NCBI GenBank assembly: GCA_903888515.1
Contig: CAISTY010000192.1
Coordinates: 1 to 38,120 of the forward strand
DNA from: Akkermansiaceae bacterium
Lineage (GTDB): Bacteria > Verrucomicrobiota > Verrucomicrobiia > Verrucomicrobiales > Akkermansiaceae
Direction: 5' to 3'
DNA length: 38,120 nt
Below the pieces are notes generated by a model. The model did no database searches, was not told the origin of the DNA, and saw nothing but the letters and a program-made list of their open reading frames with translations. Shown here piece after piece: positions 24,070 to 34,450 of the stretch. Each line of letters starts with the position of its first letter. The first letter of the stretch is position 1. The translations under genes and the position numbers were made by a program.

Positions 24070-24457
24070 ACACAGCGCGGTCTGCTCCTGATTCGCCAGC
24101 CAAGGAAACCTTGCCTGGCGGCCTCTGTCGCAACCCCGCAGGCATGCGCGTCCTAACAACACATGGCGGATGTGGGAGTTACCAAGGAGGGGCGGTCTCC
24201 GAACCGCCCGGCCCATGATGAGTGAATGCATCGGAAAGGACATCCTGATGTCCGATCGGACCGCAGGATGTCGCGAAGAGGCGGCGGCGCATCCATGTTG
24301 TCACTGGTGCGGGTTTACTGATGAGTTCTTAGTTTGCCCTACAGTATTTTTTGCCGCAAAAATGCGCAAGATACGCAATAAGGTCAAGTTTTCCGGTCTT
24401 CTGTCTTCTGTCTTCAAGTCTTCTGTCTTCAAGTCTTCTGTCTGAGGCGCAGCCTCG
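23997..24457. other. Repeat-rich intergenic region between convergent genes
   Basis: No gene was supported. Besides the second 35-bp repeat, it holds a hairpin GGGCGGT (24190-24196) with ACCGCCC (24203-24209), a second hairpin GGACAT (24238-24243) with ATGTCC (24248-24253), and a 15-bp tandem tract near its end. Either hairpin could end transcription from one side, but no T-tract follows. Confidence 0.6.
24395..24443. repeat. Short tandem repeat, 15-bp unit
   Basis: The unit CTTCTGTCTTCAAGT occurs twice in direct succession, flanked by partial copies (TCTTCTG before, CTTCTGTCTG after). It ends 15 bases before the 3' end of the beta-barrel gene. Such tracts change length by slippage. Confidence 0.85.
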
Positions 24458-25810
24458 TTAGAACGTGTATTTCAGCGAGGCGGCAACGAGATTGCGCGTG
24501 AACTCGCGGCCATTGGCGTAATTTGTCGGGGTGCTGGTGACTTGGTTCACCGCGTTGTCATACGACCACGAAGCATCAACGGTCAGATTCGGGCTGAACG
24601 CATAACTGGCCATCAGGCTGGGAGTGTAAATCCAGTCATCGCGCAGGACCGGATCCTGCCAATCGCCGATATAGAGCGTCATTCCCGCGCCGACCGTGAA
24701 CTTATCGGAGAACTTGTGCCGCCAGACGAGGTCATACTTGATATCTTCATAGACACTCTGGCTGGTGAACGCCGGCTGTTCGTAGCGTGTCATTTTGAAG
24801 GTGATGGTATCCTGCTTGGTGGGCAGCAGCGTCACCTGGGCGTCCACATACCAGAGCGTCTCACCACGATCAAAGCCGGCGGGCGTGGCACGTTGCCAGT
24901 CGCGCGTCTCCGGGCCAGCCAGCACGGCGAGTTTCACCCACGGTGCCGGGGCACCCTCAGCACCTAACAGAAACCGCTGGTAATTGTTGATGTAAGGGCT
25001 CTCGGTGATGACGCCCGCACTATTCGGCACGGAGCCCTGGTTCTGGTGGCCGTAGCGGTAGCCGGCAACCAGCTTGGTATTGTCGAACACCTCGTAGCCG
25101 ATGTCCATGCCTCCGCTCACATCCCAGCGGTCAATGTAGTTGCTGTAAACGAACTCGGTACTGTTATTCGCGATCTGCCTGGTCTGGAAGTCATGAACAT
25201 AACTCGTAAACACCGGCCGGAAGAACCATTTGCCGACGGGAATCGTCAGTTTGAAACTGTCGCGGTAAATGGCGGCGTCGCGCCGGTCCCGCAGGGGAAT
25301 ACCGCCGACGGCAGCAATGTCGCCGGGCCGCATCGTCATGAGACCCATATCGCTGCCGTCAATCCAGACCGCGCTGTTGAGCCATTCGTAGGACACCTCG
25401 TTCATCTTGCCGCTGAAATTGATTGCGGCGCGATGCGCCACATAATCCTCCGAGTGGGCGCTGGCATACCAGGTGAATTCCGGCGCATACGACACCGTCG
25501 CCGTGAACTCAGCGCAGGGCTTGTAGGTCAATAGCAAATTGGGAGTGATGCTGGTGACGAACGACCCCACCTCAGGCTCCCTGATGGTATAACCGGCCGG
25601 CGGCGTGAGCGCCGGGTTGGGCGGGGTGTCGAGAATGTAAACATTGTCGTCGTAGGTTTCCTTCAACGTCAGATCCGCCTTGAGCGTCAGCTTGTCGGAC
25701 AGTTGCCAGCCTTGCGCACTGGCACCGTGGGCGGAGACAATAAGGATGGCGAGGCAGAGAAGACACGCGCGGCGCGCCGGCGGTTGGTCGTGGGATGCGT
25801 TAGGATGCAT
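24458..25810 (-). CDS. Outer-membrane beta-barrel protein
   Basis: The 450-residue product has a basic N-terminus, a hydrophobic segment ACLLCLAILIVSAHG and signal cleavage near ASAQ-GW. The rest is dominated by alternating amphipathic strands with aromatic ends (NLLLTYKPCAEFTATVSYAP, KLVAGYRYGHQNQG, KYDLVWRHKFSDKFTVGAGM) and closes with LVAASLKYTF, whose terminal Phe is the classical BamA-recognition signature. It resembles the putative outer-membrane beta-barrel (BBP2-like) proteins common in Verrucomicrobiota. A surface or periplasmic partner role for the neighbouring Exb cluster is possible, but the gene is convergent to it, so linkage is only suggestive. It is not a TonB-dependent receptor: no plug domain or TonB box is seen. 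Confidence 0.8.
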   Translation of the reverse strand: MHPNASHDQPPARRACLLCLAILIVSAHGASAQGWQLSDKLTLKADLTLKETYDDNVYILDTPPNPALTPPAGYTIREPEVGSFVTSITPNLLLTYKPCAEFTATVSYAPEFTWYASAHSEDYVAHRAAINFSGKMNEVSYEWLNSAVWIDGSDMGLMTMRPGDIAAVGGIPLRDRRDAAIYRDSFKLTIPVGKWFFRPVFTSYVHDFQTRQIANNSTEFVYSNYIDRWDVSGGMDIGYEVFDNTKLVAGYRYGHQNQGSVPNSAGVITESPYINNYQRFLLGAEGAPAPWVKLAVLAGPETRDWQRATPAGFDRGETLWYVDAQVTLLPTKQDTITFKMTRYEQPAFTSQSVYEDIKYDLVWRHKFSDKFTVGAGMTLYIGDWQDPVLRDDWIYTPSLMASYAFSPNLTVDASWSYDNAVNQVTSTPTNYANGREFTRNLVAASLKYTF

Positions 25811-26020
25811 GATGTGATTGGTTCAGGAAGCTTTCCGCTTAAGGATTGTTAGGGCATCACCTGGCCGACCGGTCCGTCGCCTCCCGGTTCCTAAAACCGA
25901 AATGCATTGAACAGCCCGTGGTGGAAAAGTTGAAAGCGGAAATGGCCATGGGTGATAACAGCGGGAACGGAGGGAACAGAGGGCCGAAGGGCTATTCATC
26001 TTCCTCACTTTCAGTTACCT

Positions 26021-27271
26021 TTATGCCGCGGGTTTTGGCGGCGGGGGGTTGATGAGGAAGGTGAGGCCTGTGCCGACGAGCAGCAGCGCACCGGCAGTGA
26101 TGAACGACCATGTATAACTGCCGCCGCTGGCGGCGGTGAGGGTTTGCTGGAGGCGCGGCAGCACCAAGCCGCCGACGCCCCAGGCGGTGAACAGCACGCC
26201 GTAGTTCATGCCGAAGTTTTTCAAGCCCCACAGGTCCTTGGTGAAAGACGGGAAGAGGGCAAGGTTCGCACCGTAGTTCGCGCCGATCAACGCGGCCATC
26301 AGCACGATGACCACGGCCGGCATGTCCTTGGAGGCGGTCACGAAAATCGCGACGAACATCAGCAGCGCCTGGATCAGCAGCACCAGGCACAAGGTCCAGC
26401 GGCGTCCGATTTTGTCGGATAGAGTGCCGGCGAGGATGCGTCCGCCGGCATTGCCGATGGCCATGATCGCCACCGCGATGAATGCCGCCGTGCCCATGCT
26501 CTTCTTGGCCATGCCGCTAATGCTGCCGATGACCATCAGTCCCGCACCCGAACCAATGAAGTAGATCACCCACAACAACCAGAACGTCGGCTGGCGCAGG
26601 ATTTCGCGCGGGGTGGCGCTGGCGGCCACCGCCTTCGGGGCGGCCCCGGCTCCGGGCTGCGCGCCGGCGATGTAACCGGCCGGCGGATTCACCAGCATCT
26701 GTGCCAAGCCACACACAATGACCACAAAGGCGATGCCAAGAATGAGCATCGATTTCTGGATCTGATAGTGGCCCAGCAAATACTGCGACGCTGGCGCGAG
26801 ATAGACCGGCGCAAGGCCGAAACCTGCCACCACCAGACCCGCAATCAGGCCGGTTTTCGACGGTGGGAACCACTTCAACGCCGGCGGTGTGGCCGACGAA
26901 TAGCCGAAACCGATGCCAATGCCTGCCAACACGCCAAAACCTAACAACCAAATGACATAACTGGTGGTGGTCGAGCAGAGGACGAACCCGGCGCCGACCA
27001 GCAGACCACCGATGGAGGCGGTGAGGCGCGGCCCGAACTTGTCCTGGCAGCGCCCGGCCAGGATCATGGCGAAGGCGAAGACCAGACAGCACAGGGCGTA
27101 GGGATCGTTCAATTGGTCGCCCTTCCAGCCGAACTCCTTCTCGATGGCCCCCTTGAACATGCTCCACGTGTAGAGGATGCCGAGCGCGAGGTTGATACCG
27201 AGGCCGGAGAAGGTCACCGCCCATCCGCGATGGGTGACAGGTGGCCGGATGGTGCTGGTTTGGTCGTTCAT
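26021..27271 (-). CDS. OFA-family MFS transporter (oxalate/formate antiporter type)
   Basis: The 416-residue protein has about 12 hydrophobic helices. The N-terminal GWAVTFSGLGINLALGILYT with WSMF, the loop motif AGRCQDKFGPRLTASIGG (MFS motif A) and GIGIGFGYSSATPPALKWFP are typical of the OFA family of the major facilitator superfamily, which includes OxlT and many monocarboxylate carriers. It lies downstream of acs on the same strand, with 116 nt between them, so a role in acetate or another monocarboxylate's passage is likely. Substrate cannot be read from the sequence. A palindromic repeat occupies most of the gap to acs. Confidence 0.88.
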   Translation of the reverse strand: MNDQTSTIRPPVTHRGWAVTFSGLGINLALGILYTWSMFKGAIEKEFGWKGDQLNDPYALCCLVFAFAMILAGRCQDKFGPRLTASIGGLLVGAGFVLCSTTTSYVIWLLGFGVLAGIGIGFGYSSATPPALKWFPPSKTGLIAGLVVAGFGLAPVYLAPASQYLLGHYQIQKSMLILGIAFVVIVCGLAQMLVNPPAGYIAGAQPGAGAAPKAVAASATPREILRQPTFWLLWVIYFIGSGAGLMVIGSISGMAKKSMGTAAFIAVAIMAIGNAGGRILAGTLSDKIGRRWTLCLVLLIQALLMFVAIFVTASKDMPAVVIVLMAALIGANYGANLALFPSFTKDLWGLKNFGMNYGVLFTAWGVGGLVLPRLQQTLTAASGGSYTWSFITAGALLLVGTGLTFLINPPPPKPAA

Positions 27272-27317
27272 GGAAATGATTCGCAGGTTGATGTTGTTAG
27301 ATGGACGGTATCACATG

Positions 27318-27374
27318 CCCCACCCGTCTCCTCTCCCCCGGGAAGGGGAGAGGCGCACCCGTTAGGGCGGGTGA
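27318..27374. repeat. Palindromic repeat, copy 3, between acs and the OFA transporter
   Basis: Inverted flanks (GCCCCACCCG at the left, CGGGTG at the right) enclose CTCTCCCCC (27331-27339) with GGGGAGAG (27345-27352). It has the same CTCTCCC/GGGAGAG core as the two copies in the hsdM fragment, but a different outer arm. It could fold in the acs-OFA transcript and affect mRNA stability. Confidence 0.7.
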
Positions 27375-27387
27375 GAAATCCGCAGGT

Positions 27388-29370
<1,983 letters not shown>

Positions 29371-29707
29371 GGTGTGTTTTGGTTGTGTTTGCTTGATAGG
29401 AAATCGCTATTGGGACCATCCGCCCGGCATGAAGTCAATGTGCTGATCGGAAATCAGGAGCTTGGGAACCCGCCGCCACGCTGTGGGTGTGAGTGCCTCC
29501 GATGCTAGAAAAAAGGGTCATGTTTGGGGAAAATGCTTGCGGCGGGCGGAAAAACTAGTCACCCGCATTTTGCCGTCAAGCAGAATTCTCAAGAAAAAAA
29601 AACCGGAAAATACAAGTCGCAGCCAGATGAAAGACCGGATGTCATCGCCACGTAAGAACCGCTGCCTTGAACTCCTCTGCCAACAACTGCAACTCCGAAT
29701 TCCTACC
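29371..29707. other. Divergent intergenic region, acs / oxidoreductase
   Basis: Promoters for both divergent genes should lie here. It has an A-rich stretch at 29591-29600, but I could not identify convincing -35/-10 pairs or an operator. An in-frame TTG at 29462 would extend the oxidoreductase upstream, but the added residues are not protein-like. Confidence 0.5.
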
Positions 29708-31030
29708 ATGAAAATCGAATCCCAAACCAATCGCCGCAAATTCCTCGGTGGCGTAATCGCCGCTGCGGTGGCACCGCAATTCATCCCCAGCCGCGTGCTC
29801 GGTGCCGAAACCGCGCCCAGCCGGAAAATCCAACTCGGCCACATCGGTGTAGGTGGCCAAGGCAACGGCCTGCTGCGGAATTTCCTCGGCATCGAGGGTG
29901 CTGTCAGCGTCGCCATCGCCGATCCCTATCAGGCACGGCGCGAGGCCGCGGGCAAGCGCGTCATGGAGACGCAAAAGCATGAGGCCAAGCTCTACAACGA
30001 TTTCCGCGAGTTGCTGGCCGACAAGACGATTGACGCGGTGGTCATCGCAACGCCCGATCACTGGCACGTGCCGATCGGCCTGGCGGCTGTTAGAGCGGGC
30101 AAGGATGTTTATATCGAGAAGCCGTTGGGCCACTCGCTGGCCCAGAACAAGGCGATGTTGGAGGCGTGCCGGAAGCACAACAGGATTTTCCAATACGGGA
30201 CGCAACAACGCAGCCAGGAGATGCTCAAGCGCGGCATCGAGCTGGTACTCAACGGCTACATCGGCGATTTGGAGCGCATCGAGGTGTGGGCCCCTGCGGG
30301 CGCCAGCGGTGGCTCGCTCGACGAAATCCCGGTGCCGGCCGGACTCGACTATGATCTTTATATCGGTCCCGCGCCGATGAAACCGTGCAGCAAGGATCGG
30401 CTCACCAGCGTCGGCTCATGGCTTTGTTCGGATTACGCGCTGGGCTTCATCGCCGGTTGGGGCGCGCATCCGCTGGACATCGCGATCTGGGGTCTGGACT
30501 ACGACCAGAAAGGTCCGGCCAGTTTCCGCGGCACAGGCGACTTCCCGACGCCCAAGGCGCTGTTCGACACCTGCGCCACCTGGGATGTGCAGATCAAGTT
30601 TGGCGGTGGTCTGCCGATGCGCTTCATGAGCAGCAACCACGCCGAACCCATCGTCAAACAGTATCGCAAGAATTTCAGAGGTGACGGCACGACGTTCTTC
30701 GGCCCGAAGGGGTGGGTCAGCCTAAGCCGCAGCGGCAGCGAGGCGAGCAACCCGGAATGGTTGAAAATGAAAGAATGCGAGGGCAAACAACGGGTGCTCT
30801 ATCGCAACCATTATTACAAGTCGTTCGTGGATTCCGTCCGCGACCGCTCGCCCTCCATCGGGCCGATCGAGGACGCGGTGCGTTCCGACGCCATCAGCCA
30901 CCTCTCGCTGCTCGCCATCAAGACCGGCGGCGAAGTGGTCTGGGATCCCAAGGCCTACCGCATTGTGTCACCCGAGGCGCTCAACACCCAGATGACTCAC
31001 GAGATCCGCGGCGCGTGGGCTCAGAGCTAA
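29708..31030 (+). CDS. Tat-exported Gfo/Idh/MocA-family oxidoreductase
   Basis: The 440-residue product opens with a twin-arginine signal (TNRRKFLGGVIAAAVAPQFI), so it should be folded with its cofactor and exported to the periplasm. The Rossmann motif HIGVGGQGNG (about 45-54), VIATPDHWH (112-120) and the EKP signature (IEKPLGHSL, 137-139) define the Gfo/Idh/MocA family of NAD(P)-dependent sugar and inositol dehydrogenases. The C-terminal part has WGAHPLDIAIWGLDYD, typical of the large PVC subfamily. Substrate is unknown; likely a polyol or modified sugar, perhaps with tightly bound NADP as in Gfo. The start at 29708 is set by the Tat signal. It may or may not be part of the sugar operon that begins 410 nt downstream. 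Confidence 0.9.
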   Translation: MKIESQTNRRKFLGGVIAAAVAPQFIPSRVLGAETAPSRKIQLGHIGVGGQGNGLLRNFLGIEGAVSVAIADPYQARREAAGKRVMETQKHEAKLYNDFRELLADKTIDAVVIATPDHWHVPIGLAAVRAGKDVYIEKPLGHSLAQNKAMLEACRKHNRIFQYGTQQRSQEMLKRGIELVLNGYIGDLERIEVWAPAGASGGSLDEIPVPAGLDYDLYIGPAPMKPCSKDRLTSVGSWLCSDYALGFIAGWGAHPLDIAIWGLDYDQKGPASFRGTGDFPTPKALFDTCATWDVQIKFGGGLPMRFMSSNHAEPIVKQYRKNFRGDGTTFFGPKGWVSLSRSGSEASNPEWLKMKECEGKQRVLYRNHYYKSFVDSVRDRSPSIGPIEDAVRSDAISHLSLLAIKTGGEVVWDPKAYRIVSPEALNTQMTHEIRGAWAQS

Positions 31031-31060
31031 CTCCTCAAGTCGGCCAGTTCAGCAATGGAG

Positions 31061-31184
31061 GACAAGCGTCCCGCCGTCTTGGCCGACGGGCTTCCAGCTT
31101 GTCGTTTCATTGGCGGACAGGCGGGACGCACTGTCTTCCCTCACAGGCTGGAAGCCTGCTCTCCTATCAGCCTGTTCTCCTATC
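31061..31184. repeat. Complex palindromic intergenic repeat
   Basis: Several nested inverted repeats: GACAAGC (31061-31067) with GCTTGTC (31097-31103); CCGTC (31074-31078) with GACGG (31085-31089); GCGTCCCGCC (31066-31075) with GGCGGGACGC (31120-31129); and CAGGCT (31144-31149) with AGCCTG (31153-31158). The last arm starts a 16-bp tandem pair, AGCCTGYTCTCCTATC (31153-31168 and 31169-31184). This looks like a dispersed REP-like element, not a gene. Confidence 0.75.
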
Positions 31185-31203
31185 AATGAGCGCGAAACTG
31201 ACA

Positions 31204-31260
31204 GCCTTGGCCGTCGCGCCCCCGGCCAAGGCGGTGTGGCGGGTTACGCCCTTGCCGCCG
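31204..31260 (+). promoter_or_regulatory. Structured leader upstream of the sugar operon
   Basis: A 10-bp perfect stem, GCCTTGGCCG (31204-31213) with CGGCCAAGGC (31223-31232), overlaps a second possible stem, GGCGG (31230-31234) with CCGCC (31255-31259). The two cannot form together. This is about 180 nt before the permease start. The alternative folds suggest an attenuator or another repeat element; no known riboswitch consensus was recognised. Confidence 0.35.
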
Positions 31261-31440
31261 TACTCCATGCACAGGCATCCTCGCGAATCATGCCCGATGG
31301 AAATCACCGCCCGCCCCGCGCTTTGCGGTTGACAGCCGGGCAGGTTGTCCTCCAATTTCCCGCTCACGCTGTGACGGAGATTATCCCCTCCGCACGGACC
31401 ATCGGTTCCAGCACGTTTCATCGCAAACCAAAATCACCCC
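31261..31440. other. Presumed leader/promoter region of the sugar operon
   Basis: No gene seen. TTGACA occurs at 31329-31334, but only a poor -10 candidate (CAATTT at 31353-31358) follows at an 18-nt spacing, so a promoter is possible but unproven. Confidence 0.3.
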
Positions 31441-32859
31441 ATGAGCAATCCAAGTTCACTTCCATCCTATATCTCCGGCGCGTCGCCCAATCCCAAGGAG
31501 AACCGGGCACCCTGGTATAAAAACATCGCCCCCACTTATGCGGGCATCTTCCTGTGGTTCGTGTTCTGGCAGGACGCAGTGAACGCTCCCAACCAAGGCG
31601 GCCTGCTCTCATGCGGCATTGGCTGGGCCTTCCTGAGCCTGGTGATCGCCGCGTTCGTCTGTCACTTCCTGTTCTACATGGTGCCCGGCATTTTGGGCAT
31701 GAAAACCGGTTTGCCGCTTTACATCATCGGCACTTCCCTGTTCGGCGCGCAAGGCGGCTTTTTCCTGCCGGGTTTCCTGATGGGCGTGTTGCAATTCGGA
31801 TGGCTGGGCGTGAATGTCTATTTCTCGTCCATGGCCTTGGGCGCGTTCTGCGGGCTGGAAGCCACCAGCATGGGTGTCAAAATCATCATGGTGTTCTGGG
31901 GCGTGCTCGCCGCCTTCGTGGGTCTCAAAGGCATTCAATATGTGGCCAAGGTCGCCACCTATCTGCCGCTGATTCCGCTGGCCGTCCTGCTATTGTTGCT
32001 CGCTAAAACCGCCAATGGCATCGGCAGCTTTGATGCGCAGGCATTCATTGCCATGAGTGCGAAGGCCGCCCCGGCGGCTCCGGCGGCGCTGGGCAGCTTC
32101 GGGGTGCTGGCGTTCATGCTGACTTTCGTGGTCGGGTTTTTCGCCACGGCCGGTGCGGCAGGGGTGGATATCGCCAGCAACGGGCGCCACAAGGGTGACG
32201 TTTCCATGGGCGGCATCGTCGGAATCGCCTTGGCGATCATCGTCACGGCGGGCATTTCCATGCTCATCGTCGCAGGCACCTACGGCTCCCCGGAATTGAG
32301 CAAGGCTGCGGTCGCGGCCGGCAAGGACGGCTTGATCCTCCAGACACCGGGCCTGATTCCGGTCATCATGGGCAAGAGTGCGGGCTTGATCATGTTCCTG
32401 CTGGCCATCGCGGCGTTACCGCCGGCGTGTTTCTCGTCATTCATCGCGGCTAACAGCTTCAAGACCACTTTGCCCAAGGTCCATCCGTTCATCTCGGTGG
32501 GCATCGGCGCGGCGGTGAGCATCACCCTTGCCATCACCGGTTTGGCAGGCAAGGCGATCATCGTCTTTGTCATCATCGGCGCCACCTTCGGCCCTATCCT
32601 GGGTGCCATGCTCGTGGAATTCCTCCTCAACGGCGGCAAGTGGAGCGGCCCGCGCGCCGGCTTCAATCCGGCGGGCTGGATTTCCTGGCTGCTGGGCGCC
32701 ATCGTCGGGGTGCTGCCTATCCTCAAGATCTATCCGGTGCCGGCCGCGCCCGTGGCGGCGTTTTTGGTTGGTGCCGTGGTCTATGGCATCCTTGCCAAGC
32801 TCGGCATGCAATCTTCCCTCGTCGCGTTGCCCGCTCCGCTGGCCGAAACCACCCGCTGA
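31441..32859 (+). CDS. NCS1-type (cytosine permease-like) transporter
   Basis: The 472-residue protein has about 12 transmembrane helices and the N-terminal layout of nucleobase:cation symporter-1 permeases: RAPWYKNIAPTYAGIFLWFV then FWQDAV, and GMKTGLPLYIIGTSLFGAQG with GFFLPGF in helix 3. CodB-like members import cytosine, but the operon context (DhaK, DhaL, LsrF-like aldolase, sugar-isomerase-like cupin) points to a polyol, ketose or other small hydroxylated substrate. The family includes transporters for several heterocycles, so specificity cannot be deduced from sequence alone. It is the first gene of the operon, 7 nt before dhaL. Confidence 0.85.
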   Translation: MSNPSSLPSYISGASPNPKENRAPWYKNIAPTYAGIFLWFVFWQDAVNAPNQGGLLSCGIGWAFLSLVIAAFVCHFLFYMVPGILGMKTGLPLYIIGTSLFGAQGGFFLPGFLMGVLQFGWLGVNVYFSSMALGAFCGLEATSMGVKIIMVFWGVLAAFVGLKGIQYVAKVATYLPLIPLAVLLLLLAKTANGIGSFDAQAFIAMSAKAAPAAPAALGSFGVLAFMLTFVVGFFATAGAAGVDIASNGRHKGDVSMGGIVGIALAIIVTAGISMLIVAGTYGSPELSKAAVAAGKDGLILQTPGLIPVIMGKSAGLIMFLLAIAALPPACFSSFIAANSFKTTLPKVHPFISVGIGAAVSITLAITGLAGKAIIVFVIIGATFGPILGAMLVEFLLNGGKWSGPRAGFNPAGWISWLLGAIVGVLPILKIYPVPAAPVAAFLVGAVVYGILAKLGMQSSLVALPAPLAETTR

Positions 32860-32866
32860 TTTTCCC

Positions 32867-33496
32867 ATGCCCGACACCCTTTCCTATCAGAATTTCTGCC
32901 GGATGTGCCAGTCCGCAGTCGGGCAGATCCGTGCGAACCACGAGATGCTCTCACGCCTCGACGCGGCGGTGGGCGATGGTGACCACGGCACCACGATTTT
33001 GCGGGCCATGGAGGCCATGGCATCGGCCGTCGCTGCCAACACCGGCACCGACCTCAAGGAGCTGCTGGCAAAAATCGGTTGGGACATCATGGGTTGCGAC
33101 GGTGGTTCCACCGGGCCGTTGCTCGGCTCGTTTTTCATGGGCATGAGTGACGCCGTCGCCGACACGAGCGAGCTGGATTGCGCCGCCGTGGTCGCGATGT
33201 TTGAAGGCGGCATCCAAAAAGTGGCCAAGCAAAGCCGCGCCCAAGTCGGTGACAAGACGATGATGGACGCCTTCCTCCCCGCGCTCGATGCGATGCGCGC
33301 CGCCGCCCAGTCAGGCAGTGTCCGCACGGTGCTCGAACAGGCCGCGCAAGCCGCCGCCACCGGGGCCGAGGCGACCAAGGAATTCCGCGCCAAATTCGGT
33401 CGTGCCCGCAACCTCGGTGATCGCGTCATCGGTCACATCGATCCCGGTGCCGTTTCCATCTCGCTCATCTTCAAAGGCTTCAGCGAGGGGCTTTGA
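32867..33496 (+). CDS. dhaL: DhaL-type ATP-binding subunit of a dihydroxyacetone-kinase-like enzyme
   Basis: The 209-residue protein has the nucleotide/Mg2+ motif LDAAVGDGDHGTTILRAME (aspartates 32, 37, 39 matching the three metal-binding Asp of DhaL), GGSTGPLLGSFFMGM and GDKTMMDAFLPAL. DhaL binds ADP or ATP and phosphorylates the ketose held covalently by DhaK. The DhaK partner is encoded four genes downstream (35520-36521), which is an unusual split. No DhaM phosphotransfer subunit or PTS protein is in the window, so the pair is probably ATP-dependent or uses a distant phosphodonor. The ATG at 32867 is set by family alignment. Confidence 0.9.
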   Translation: MPDTLSYQNFCRMCQSAVGQIRANHEMLSRLDAAVGDGDHGTTILRAMEAMASAVAANTGTDLKELLAKIGWDIMGCDGGSTGPLLGSFFMGMSDAVADTSELDCAAVVAMFEGGIQKVAKQSRAQVGDKTMMDAFLPALDAMRAAAQSGSVRTVLEQAAQAAATGAEATKEFRAKFGRARNLGDRVIGHIDPGAVSISLIFKGFSEGL

Positions 33497-33551
33497 AAAC
33501 CTAACATAATCTCCGCAACTCATCACCCATCTAACACACCAAACCAACATC

Positions 33552-34430
33552 ATGGCTGAAAAAGACAACAACAAGGATGCCGCCGATTACGGCATCGGTA
33601 TCCCCGTCAAGAAAAACCCCTTCTTTCTCAAGGGCCTCGAACATGCCGATTGGGGCATCAAGGACCGCATGAGCCGCATCTTCAACCCGCAGTCCGGCAA
33701 CACCGTCATGCTGGCCTTCGACCACGGCTATCTCATGGGCCCGACCTCGGGCCTGGAACGCATGGACCTCACCATCGCGCCCTTGATCGAATACGCCGAT
33801 TGCATCATGTGCACGCGCGGTGCCCTGCGATCTATCGTCCCCCCCGCGTCTAACAAGCCAATCTCGTTGCGCTTCTCCGCCGGCACGACCGTGCTCACCG
33901 ATCTGAACGACGAGTGCCTGCTAGATATCGAGGACGCCATCCGCGTCAATGCATCCGCCCTGGCGATCATGGTGGCCATCGGCAGCAAGTATGAAGCACT
34001 CACCGTCAAAAACCTCGTCCGCACCGCTGACATGGGCGCGAAATACGGCATTCCCACACTCGGCGTGACGGCCGTGGGCAAAGAACTGGTGCGCGATGCC
34101 CGGTTTCTCGCACTGGCCAGCCGCGTGTGTGCCGAAAACGGCGCCACCTTCGTGAAGACCTATTTCTGCGAGACGGGCTTCGAACAAGTCGTCGCCGCCT
34201 GCCCGGTGCCCATCGTCATCGCCGGGGGCAAGAAACTGCCGGAAAACGAAGCATTGGAATTCGCTTGGCTGGCCATCCAGCAAGGAGCCGCCGGGGTGGA
34301 CATGGGCCGCAATGTGTTTCAATCCGAGCACCCGGTCGCCATGATCCAAGCGGTCCGCGCCGTCGTCCATGACAAGCGCACGGCGAAGGATGCCTTCGAT
34401 CTCTACAACACGATCAAGAACCGTAAATAA
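33552..34430 (+). CDS. LsrF-like class I aldolase / thiolase
   Basis: The 292-residue protein matches LsrF (3-hydroxy-5-phosphonooxypentane-2,4-dione thiolase) through its whole length: DYGIGIP, LEHADWGIKDRMSRIFNPQS, VMLAFDHGYLMGPTSGLER, CTRGALRSIVPPA, and TYFCETGFEQVVAACPVPIV followed by AGGKKLPENEALEF and DMGRNVFQSEHPVAMI. It is a TIM barrel of the DeoC/FbaB class; the Schiff-base lysine would be K202 (FVKTYF), equivalent to the LsrF catalytic lysine. In enteric bacteria LsrF cleaves phosphorylated autoinducer-2 derivatives. Here lsrK, lsrG and the Lsr ABC importer are missing, so it may act on another phosphorylated ketose made by the DhaK/DhaL pair. Function beyond aldol- or thiolase-type cleavage is inferred. 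Confidence 0.88.
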   Translation: MAEKDNNKDAADYGIGIPVKKNPFFLKGLEHADWGIKDRMSRIFNPQSGNTVMLAFDHGYLMGPTSGLERMDLTIAPLIEYADCIMCTRGALRSIVPPASNKPISLRFSAGTTVLTDLNDECLLDIEDAIRVNASALAIMVAIGSKYEALTVKNLVRTADMGAKYGIPTLGVTAVGKELVRDARFLALASRVCAENGATFVKTYFCETGFEQVVAACPVPIVIAGGKKLPENEALEFAWLAIQQGAAGVDMGRNVFQSEHPVAMIQAVRAVVHDKRTAKDAFDLYNTIKNRK

Positions 34431-34450
34431 TCCGCACCCCACCCAATCCC

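Noticed and set aside
25846..26052. 68-residue plus-strand frame between the beta-barrel and OFA genes
   Set aside because: It has no ribosome site, no family resemblance, and overlaps the end of the OFA gene.
31441..32859. Cytosine uptake as the role of the NCS1 permease
   Set aside because: No cytosine deaminase or pyrimidine gene is nearby, and all neighbours are sugar- or ketose-type enzymes.
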